DNA from: Marthasterias glacialis
Lineage: Eukaryota; Echinodermata; Asteroidea; Forcipulatida; Asteriidae
DNA: 64,000 nucleotides
Reading direction: 5' to 3'
NCBI GenBank assembly: GCA_911728455.2
Contig: OU452223.1
Coordinates: 16,921,802 to 16,985,801, forward strand
In this document: piece after piece, positions 57,501 to 64,000 of the stretch
How the letters are laid out: every line of letters begins with the position of its first letter
How positions within the stretch are numbered: the first letter of the stretch is position 1
Position numbers and translations under genes: made by a program
The notes under the pieces: model-generated
Told to the model about the DNA's origin: nothing
Database searches by the model: none
What the model saw: only the letters and a program-made list of their open reading frames with translations

Positions 57501-58903
57501 TGTCCATAAAACAATACGAATGGACCTCAGGTGGGATACAAACCCACGAACACGCACGTACATTTTAAAAGGAGACTATCATCATGCGATCACAGCAGGC
57601 CTATGACTGTGGAATTATGAACTCTAAACTCAAATATAACTGCACGCTGGCTGTCACATCAAGGGCGTCTGTACATGAATTGGTCATATCGTTAATGACA
57701 CGAGACATGAAACAAAGCAAGCGAAAATATGAAGTGTTTAACGTCAGATTTCAAACTCTACACGGGTGAGCTTGAAATTGCATCAGATAACAGTTGACTT
57801 GCCCGTCTTCTCTATTGTTTTCTGCGGAAGTGAGTCTACAGATTGAATTTTACAACTGACTTGTTATGTAAGCCCTTGCCATGTTCGCTTTGCATGGGGC
57901 TCAAAGAAGGCACGTTCCAATTATTCCCATTGAAGGAACTTGGAATATTTAATTTAATGTATCCGAAGGGAGAGAATGCAGGATGTCACTATGGTTCAAT
58001 ATTCCTTGGTGCTGTTTCTATCCGGACGAGGGTTTGTAATCAATGTAGATTGATAGAAACTTCCATTAATATCTATTAGTGCGATAAATTTTAAATGGTA
58101 AACCTTTCATAGTCGCGCATAATTATGTTCCTCCCACGATAGATTTGACAACCTTGTGTCCACTACAACATGAATAACCCTTCGCTTCCTGACAATGGCC
58201 ACTTTGAGCACGGAGATTGAAATGGCTATTCACCCCTTGCACTGACGTCACACTAAAACTGTCAACCCCATAGAGTTGTAGGCCTGTAATTTAACTAGAG
58301 GGCGTGCAAAACCATGCGACACGGCCCGACACTAGAAACCTTTTTTTTTAACCATTGATGAGAAAATGGCGCTGACCAAATCATATTACACAAGTCACTC
58401 ATCAGTTTACACAGCAAACATTTTCTTAAGTGGACATTCGTATGCAATTAACCCATAGGGATTTTCGCCCACGGCGTTGGGTCAGCGGAGTTCCGTGCGT
58501 CACATAGCAAGAGTTCCCTTGCGTGATATAGCAAGAGATTGTAAAGAATTTGGTGCGCGTCTAAACTGCTCGCAAGTCACCTAAACTGCACACTATGCAG
58601 TGACACACAGTGAATCTGCTGACTCTCAAAACGGCATGAGCAAGATTTACCGTGAGATGACGTCAAGTGCACTGGGTAAACGCAGCCACCTTGTTCCCTT
58701 TCGTTTTATCATCCGCTCTCTGGCCTTTGTGTACGGGCAACGCATACTGCATACGCCCCTACGATTTTAAAAATTCTGTCCCCATTATTACTAATGTAGA
58801 AATGTTTTGCCACACACAGAAAGACTTACCACAAGATGTTGGAAAAGCTGGTCACACTAACAAAGGCATGGACCTACGTAAAACAAGTCGAAGGGTCGAA
58901 GAT
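48479..58903 (+). CDS. Receptor gene B: HYR x2, FN3 x4, transmembrane (3' end unresolved)
   Basis: Eleven exons join in frame (48479-48569, 49296-49526, 49645-49902, 50106-50236, 51214-51379, 51671-51955, 53546-53821, 54680-54827, 55616-55749, 56692-56792, 58820-58903) to 635 codons without a stop. Signal peptide 1-30; HYR modules 31-107 and 108-193; FN3 domains 194-292, 293-387, 388-479 and 480-573; transmembrane helix about 576-599; start of a basic tail. Domain order, sizes and intron phases mirror gene A, so the two are tandem duplicates. Unlike A, HYR 2 lacks its Cys pair, HYR 1 is one exon, and the visible tail has no tyrosine. A surface receptor is inferred; ligand unknown. The last exon may lie in 58904-64000 or beyond. 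Confidence 0.85.
49296..49526 (+). CDS. Gene B exon 2 (HYR 1)
   Basis: SNPTITCPSDKTGNTDRGAS, then FSIGTTDVTCTATDGDGNKA, TCVYYVIITG: a complete four-Cys HYR module. Acceptor CAATTTAG, donor GTAAGT. One exon here, two in gene A. Confidence 0.92.
49645..49902 (+). CDS. Gene B exon 3 (HYR 2 without cysteines)
   Basis: DNEDPTISNLPADI, VATWQAPATIDNSNLV, FPIGDTTVTYTATDRAGNTA, RDSFHVRV. A canonical HYR in all respects except that both disulfide Cys are replaced (NLP for DCP, RDSF for NCTF). Acceptor AACGCAG, donor GTGAGC. Confidence 0.92.
50106..50236 (+). CDS. Gene B exon 4 (FN3-1, first half)
   Basis: KPPEDDIFVDGLIIEDNLAC, LTLFWPETGDQETESYGLFF, WRE. Acceptor CTGAAG, donor GTAAGC. Ends at the same Glu as gene A exon 5. 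Confidence 0.87.
50769..50941. mobile_element. Small inverted-end element with a CTGGCTCAGG minisatellite
   Basis: Ends CCCTTTTCGAAACC and GGTTTCGAAAAGGG are perfect inverted repeats, extended inward by GGGCTTGGGCTC and its complement. The left interior holds four 12-base GGCTCTGGCTCA units. In gene B intron 4. Confidence 0.75.
51214..51379 (+). CDS. Gene B exon 5 (FN3-1, second half)
   Basis: TYIKYDQCGLITGELYNVDV matches TYMYKDLCGLQAGQLYTVEV in gene A. Acceptor TGTTACAG, donor GTGAGT, phase 1 out. Confidence 0.88.
51671..51955 (+). CDS. Gene B exon 6 (FN3-2)
   Basis: TFVDVSWKLSSDNVDQYLLR, LEGFRPGFRFSLKLSAVVGS. The NVDQY segment after the Trp is shared with gene A exon 7. Acceptor TTTTCAG, donor GTACAG. 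Confidence 0.9.
53222..53463. mobile_element. MITE family 1, copy 3
   Basis: Starts ACACTCTACAAATTCCCGGG and ends TTTTTTAAGAGTGT, with repeated TGACCCGG/TGACCCA motifs. Ends 82 bases before gene B exon 7. Confidence 0.78.
53546..53821 (+). CDS. Gene B exon 7 (FN3-3)
   Basis: DELIVYNYTESTIAVAWGV, FTGLEPNTNYEIQLIHNV: the closest match between the paralogues. Acceptor TTTGTAG, donor GTAAGT. Confidence 0.93.
54376..54490 (-). repeat. Histone-stem-loop repeat, copy 1 (inverted)
   Basis: On the minus strand: CAGAGTATACTGATCGAAAC, GTC, then a stem-loop GGTTCTTTTCAGAACCACC (minus strand; stem-loop at 54438-54421), then ACTCATCAGAGA and CATGGTGTCACCGCG. In gene B intron 7. Shares order and wording with 57215-57340 and 59755-59850. 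Confidence 0.7.
54680..54827 (+). CDS. Gene B exon 8 (FN3-4, first half)
   Basis: PVRATNVRPTDVQSSSITLE, WEPSTEGVTYELYISPGEG. Acceptor TATCTCAG, donor GTATGA, phase 2 out as in gene A exon 9. Confidence 0.9.
55237..55359. mobile_element. Palindrome with 60-base arms in gene B intron 8
   Basis: Arms begin CACGTCTATGCACCCCTCGG and meet at GAGGCC-GAA-GGCCTC. Nearly perfect, so this is a strong cruciform or RNA-hairpin former. It sits inside a longer AT-rich repeat-like stretch (about 54915-55390). Confidence 0.82.
55616..55749 (+). CDS. Gene B exon 9 (FN3-4, second half)
   Basis: FNQLKYATEYFIKIVSVYNG, KSVPQTLLVTAGVTKPTVPS: end of FN3-4 and a Pro/Thr stalk. Acceptor GTCGGCAG, donor GTAAGT. Confidence 0.9.
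56692..56792 (+). CDS. Gene B exon 10 (transmembrane helix)
   Basis: FTTLVIVGSVLGGLALVLAV, VILVACIRLRRLR: hydrophobic helix plus basic stop-transfer. Acceptor TATTGCAG, donor GTATGT, phase 1 in and 0 out. Confidence 0.9.
56842..57190. mobile_element. piggyBac-like MITE, copy 2
   Basis: TTAA on both sides, terminal repeats GCCCCAGCTCAACATTGGTA and TACCAATGTTGAGGTTGGGC. Homologous end to end with 36111-36475. In gene B intron 10, 49 bases after exon 10. Confidence 0.82.
57215..57340 (+). repeat. Histone-stem-loop repeat, copy 2
   Basis: CAGAGTATACTGTTCAAAAC, GTCGAAACC, then GGCTCTTTTCAGAGCCACCA at 57259-57278, then CTATAAGAGATTTTTACATG. The 20-mer equals the consensus of the metazoan replication-dependent histone mRNA 3' stem-loop. 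It starts 25 bases after the piggyBac-like MITE and no histone gene is present. Confidence 0.72.
58231..58510. repeat. Diverged relative of the 26 kb fold-back repeat
   Basis: Shares CCATAGAGTTGTA, ACTAGAGGGCGTGCA, AACCATGCGA and GGAGTTCCGTGCGT with 26070-26400, rearranged and partly inverted. In gene B intron 10. Confidence 0.6.
58820..58903 (+). CDS. Gene B exon 11 (start of cytoplasmic tail)
   Basis: Phase-0 exon KDLPQDVGKAGHTNKGMDLR, KTSRRVED between CCACACACAG and GTAAGT. No similarity to the gene A tail apart from position and phase. If the donor is not used, the frame ends after VSCFNTPRR at 58933. Phase-0 acceptors near 60419 and 63975 would each give a very short terminal exon; neither is compelling. 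Confidence 0.6.
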
Positions 58904-59754
58904 GTAAGTTGTTTTAATACTCCTAGGAGGTAGCGGGTGTACCGATATTCCACTTTGCAGCAGAGCAGATGTTTGTTTTTTTCCGGGGGGAGGGGGTATA
59001 GTCGTGGCTGTTTATATTCTTTTTGTTGTAAGACCTTTCTAGTCATGTTCGACTCATCATTAACGCCGAAAAATCGTCCAACTAGGGCGAAACCATGGGC
59101 GCAAATACCAGGGGGATGGGGGAAATATCCCCCCACTTTTTGCTCAGGGGGATGGTCCTTAGGATCACCCCCACAGATTTTTGGTCCTTAAAAGAAAAAT
59201 ATTGTGGTTTTCACCGAAAAAGCACCGATAGCTTAGTAAATGAATAAAATGTTTCATAAAATCCTTATCTGTAATTATTTGAACAAACTACGCAGAACAT
59301 TAACAACACAAACCACACAGAGGGCATCCATAATGCAATCGAACATCTGCTGTGGACTTACATGTAACCTTCCCCATGCCCCTTTGCTCGTGATCTCAGC
59401 ATTATTCCCTTTTCCCCCATTACCACCCCCACTTTTCACAACAAATTTACGCCACCGGGTGAAACGTCCCTTGAAGTCGTTTCACATGAGATGAACGTGT
59501 GTCATCGCTTTTTTTCATAGAGGGGGTGCAACACCCCACAGCTAAGGTTACACTGTGAGTTTAACCTCATCGGCAGTAAGTAGCATACAGCAACAGTGCC
59601 CAGCATTTATCTATTCATTTATTTCGTACACCATCCAACAGCGAAAGCGCCAGAAACGGATGGGATGCATTTTTCAGTTATTGACAATAAAAATTCACAA
59701 CATGCAAAGAGAAACATTTGAGACAGGAAACGTTAAGACAATAAAACAGAAGCA

Positions 59755-59850
59755 TTCTCAGAGCATGCTGATCGAAACGTCGAGTTGTTAACCTCTGCTT
59801 CTTGTTAGAACCACCACAACTCAGAGAGAGTTATTTATGTACATGGTGTC
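59755..59850 (+). repeat. Histone-stem-loop repeat, copy 3 (diverged)
   Basis: CAGAGCATGCTGATCGAAAC, GTCGAGTTGTTAACC, degenerate stem-loop GCTTCTTGTTAGAACCACCA at 59797-59816, then ACTCAGAGAGAG and ACATGGTGTCTCCGC. The stem is weaker than in copies 1 and 2. Confidence 0.65.
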
Positions 59851-62695
59851 TCCGCAAACATACTAGAACGCTATTTTGAGTCGATATGATTCACAAAGAA
59901 GTGTTTGTATACCTCCTGAGAAGACAAGAACAAGCACCCCTTGATTGTATCGTTTTATTTATAGTGCACTATATGAAAGAATAACATAATACAAACGGGA
60001 TATCCATTGCAATGTTAACACTGACGTTTCGTCTGCCAACCTCCTTCCCGGTAGAACCAGCCACCGGCTTATGATGTTCCAGGAAACCCGGGAGACATTA
60101 CTCACAGAACTCCACCCAGTGCCAGTGAAAAACACGCTTACGAGAACTCCATGGTTGCCCGCAGAAACAAGATAGCGAAGTAAAGCGCCTGCAGAGTCCA
60201 AGTTGCAACTACTGGTGGTCGTAGATTCAAACCCAGCTCTATAGTCAATTTGTCTTTGTTCACCCCAAAATTGGTTTAACAAATTACCTAGTAAGTTTCC
60301 CATGTAGTTTATTGCTTGATAAATTAAAAAAAAGAAAAAACCCCGCACAGTTTACATGAGTGTATTCTCCCAAAAAGCAACGTTCAGTTCCTTTAAGTGT
60401 TTGACATTTACAAATGTCAGGAGGAACTAGTTAAATCAAGTGGAACCGGTTTTGTTCACGCTTGAGACGCATGGATGGACTTGTTCACTGTGCACTTACT
60501 CATAGACTAACTTGAGTCTTTATAAATCCAAGCCTACAACATTTAAACGCCATTTGGATTATTATCTATATTTCCTTCAATAGATTTTTAACGATAATTC
60601 TAACAATTGTCGTCAATTATATAGATCAGAACAAACAATATTATCATTCTCTGCCGCACCATTTATTTTCAATTCCTTAACTTGATTGTTTCTTAATGGT
60701 TTTAACATCGGGGAAAAAAAACTTCGAATTTGGCTTGGGGTTTTTCGAATGCATTTTGCAGAAATTGTGCTTCTTCTTATTATTTTAAAGAAACGCTCGT
60801 TCGGTGCGGGGCTTCAAACCGAGGCGTGCAGAGCCCAAGCCGGAACCTTATGAAAAGAGCTTTCCTGCTGTAAAGAGAAAAGATAAAAACTAACATTTGT
60901 CTTTAGTGTGTACATTCGGCCGTGCATATTTATATTTAGTTCTCACGCTCGTTTATGCTGTTTAGCATGGTCAAAACAACCAACTCCAATACTAATAATA
61001 GCAGATCTCATTATACTAAACGAATATAATTCATGTTAACCGCTGTATATATTCAACTGGTGTTGTAGAGGGCTTTCGGCTGCTAAAAGTACACGCCACC
61101 GCTTATGCTAAAAGGATACAACTGTATAGCTTAAAAGGAAGTGATAACACCATTGGAACTGAACAATACTTATATATAAAAGTTGGTAATAAGCTTTGGC
61201 AGCCATTTTTATTTTCAAATGATTAAATATGATTGTATAGAATCTCCAGTAACCTTAATTTTAAACGCTTTCAAACGTTTACAAATTTGTTTATGTTTAT
61301 AAAACCTGGAGGCTATTCCAAGCTTAAAATTTAATGCGCCACCTGCGTCATGCTCGGGAAAGAACGGCAGTTCAGAAACACACAGTGATGACTATTACTG
61401 TTGTTACGTATGTCTTGTTGCCAAGTTTGACGTACATACATGCAATCCTGTCGTAAACCACACACACTTTTCCAAGTTTGACACCCTACCCCCCTTCCCA
61501 TCGATTAAAAAAAAACCAAAAAACAAACAAAACAAAAAAACATTGAGTTGAGTTTCAATTTGGGACGCTGTGAAGTTACTCGACCTTTGACGTATACTTC
61601 TTTTCATTTAAAAATGTCCACTTCGATGTCAGAACAGATGCGTTTGGGATCGGAGAAAGAAACGTGCGACCAATAAGATCGCTTACGAGGTTATTGACTG
61701 AATTTCCGATGGGGAATTCAGACTGAATTTCCAGGGGGAATTCAGACATAAATACCATTTATGTTAATGTGAGACTGTCATCGTTTTGCTGCTGTTATAT
61801 ACAAATCCCACGATACTTAAATGTCAATCAAACAGGAGACGCTGTTATAAGAACTTCTAGATTTGATTTATACACAGATTGCGTGAAAGTCTTGAATTGA
61901 CTGCCTACCAAGACTTAGTTTGTATCCGTGGTTGAATTTATGGTTTATGGTTGATTAATTTTGTATATATAAGTGTACCTTAAAAGACAGAATTTCTTAT
62001 TTGAATGCTTAAATATAGTATTTTTTCATTTTAATCAATTTGATAATAAAGCACGCAGACAACACTGGTATTTGCCAAAGACCAGTTTTCCATTAATTAT
62101 GTACATATACGGCACGTATACGAAATAAACATATATCGTACACAAACATAAAACTAGTAGGGGTGATGACCTTAGTGCATGAAATAACCTGTGAAAGTTT
62201 AAGCTCAATCGGTCATCAGAAAGAAAACAATGAAATGTTTTTTATGTTTTCAAACATTGGGTACTGGACTCACGAGATCAAAACTAATTGTTTTATTTCT
62301 CAAAAAAGTATTGCATTTCAAGCAAATGAGATAACTCAAGGGAAGTTTTTTCCACCACGACTATCTTTATACCGTGTATAGCTAAGTGCACGTTATATGA
62401 TTGTTTATATTATATTTTCAACATTACCGATGACGTGCGCAGACTTTTAATCTATTGATACTGACGACAGTCTTTATAGTCTATCAACCTGTCAGCATCT
62501 AGGTTGTGTTACCTACTTTCAAACTCGATCAATTATTCTAATTTTCACTCAGTTAACAAAAGGGGTTATGGACTCTTTTCCTTGGAGCCTCGGTTTAGTT
62601 ATCGTTGTTCCGAATGGGGGATAATAAACAAATATTGGATACACGAAGTAAATGCATTCAATATTGTTTTGCATTATAGCTCACACGTATCACTC

Positions 62696-63037
62696 TTAAA
62701 ACTGAAGAGTTGAATCCAACACTTACATGTGTGCGGTTAGTGACTACACTTTGATAGTGTTAAATCCAACATTTTAAAGTGTTAAATCCAGCATGTAAAA
62801 CGTTTAATCTTGCTTTCAAACTGTGAATGCAACATTTAAAGTGCTGATTCAACAATTTTAATGAAAACAAAAATTGAAAATGTTGAATTAACACTTAAAC
62901 TGTTGAATTCAACTCTTTGGCGTTTGATTTGACACTTTAAAATGCTGGATTTAACATTAACAATGTTGGATTTAACACTTTCGAAGTGTAGTCACTGACC
63001 GCACACATAAGTGTTGGATTCAACACTTCAGTTTTAA
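62696..63037. mobile_element. Fold-back MITE with nested inverted repeats
   Basis: Arms of about 80 bases: TTAAAACTGAAGAGTTGAAT, GTGTGCGGTTAGTGACTACA on the left and complements on the right. The centre repeats AGTGTTAAATCCAACA-like text in both orientations. No coding sequence. Confidence 0.8.
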
Positions 63038-64000
63038 GAATACATAGATCCTTGTCATTTGTTTTTTTGCTCATTATAAACACAAATAGATACGGAAACT
63101 TGTCCAGCAAACACTCTGGAAAAACCCCACCCAAAACACACACAACAACAACAACACCTTCTTAACAACGTGGACAACTGCATGTAGTCACGAACCTTGT
63201 CCGCCGTGACACGACCTTGCCTCGTTTGTACAAACGGGCGGGGAACGGTATTTTTGGAAACGACGCTGCGAAGCATCCAATATATTATCAGCGTCGAGCC
63301 AGTATACAAAAAATACATGGCAAAATAAAGGATGGCACGTGACGCGTGGTCTACCAATCAAATGACAAGGATCTGTGTGCGTTATATAAAACAAAATTCT
63401 GTGCAATTTCATCTTCGTCTATAGTGCAAATCAATCCTAATTGAGCGAAGTGTGATGTCACAATACAAACCACTATGGTAATACTGACAGTTCACCTTAA
63501 GATGAATCTTAGTGCTTTGTGAAATCTTAAAGTCCTTTCTGTTCTTAGCAAAAGATATGTAACTTGTGAAATATGAGCGAGTATTGTTGTAATATCCATT
63601 TATAAAATCTAAAATAAAAGAAAACGTAACAGTTTTAATAAAATTGGAAGTACGCGCAAGCGGAAATTCCTTGCTAACCTGTAAAATGTGCTTACGTTAA
63701 GCGTGAATTTTTCTAATATTGTAAGCGTAATTTGTTTTTGCTTAAATCGGGCCCTGTTTTGATCCAATGACGTACGCAGGGCTGGAATATATTTAGTGAC
63801 GTGTTACTTTGGTGTGAGAGGTCGATAAAACAGTCTTGCACTTCTTGTAAATTGTTTCTCTTGGTGAGATATTATGCCTCAAACAACAATAATTGCTTTG
63901 CACCCGGCTAGGCGCGTCTGCGCCCCAAATAAAAGTGCCACTGTTTGGAAGTCTAATTTGTAAAATCTTGTTTCAGATTCCCGTTGGATTGTGACTGTTA

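Larger units (their letters stand above)
58904..64000. other. Downstream region, gene B 3' end unresolved
   Basis: No convincing coding exon. Holds a third histone-stem-loop repeat, a fold-back MITE at 62696-63037 and assorted AT-rich DNA. An acceptor-like TCTTGTTTCAG at about 63964-63974 would give a five-codon terminal exon (IPVGL, stop) in gene B phase; one near 60419 would give about fourteen codons. Confidence 0.5.

Overview
This is a window of animal nuclear DNA: AT-rich, intron-rich and repeat-rich, with GT-AG introns of about 0.1 to 3 kb and no operons or ribosome-binding sites. The HYR plus fibronectin-III receptor architecture and the style of dispersed repeats suggest a marine invertebrate, perhaps a deuterostome such as an echinoderm. 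That placement is inference only. All gene models were built by eye from splice sites, reading-frame phase and family motifs.

Layout. (1) 19-5006, minus strand: five exons of a MAP3K12/13-type (DLK/LZK) kinase, from the probable start codon through most of the kinase domain; the rest lies to the left of the window. Its last visible intron holds a 1.24-kb-period duplication of a repeat rich in perfect CRE octamers. (2) 5007-29967: about 25 kb without a convincing gene. It probably includes the DLK 5' noncoding region, one candidate minus-strand exon (9465-9574), a palindrome cluster near 12.0-12.4 kb, and repeat insertions near 26-28.7 kb. (3) 29968-38943, plus strand: receptor gene A, complete in 12 exons (612 codons): hydrophobic N-terminus, two HYR modules, four FN3 domains, one transmembrane helix, and a 34-residue tail with two YxDT tyrosine motifs. 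(4) 38944-48478: intergenic, holding a repeat array, two unrelated retrotransposon remnants either side of a compound microsatellite, and a 2.1 kb element with inverted ends that stops about 330 bp before gene B. (5) 48479-58903, plus strand: receptor gene B, a tandem paralogue with the same domain order and intron phases (11 exons, 635 codons seen, 3' end unresolved) but an unrelated cytoplasmic tail. (6) 58904-64000: noncoding or unresolved 3' part of gene B with dispersed repeats.

Genes A and B look like a local duplication of a single-pass adhesion or recognition receptor. The ectodomain architecture is kept, while the tail, a canonical HYR disulfide and one intron differ. Both introns and flanks carry the same small mobile-element families: an ACTCT-ended MITE, a TTAA-flanked piggyBac-like MITE, and a repeat bearing a histone-type stem-loop.
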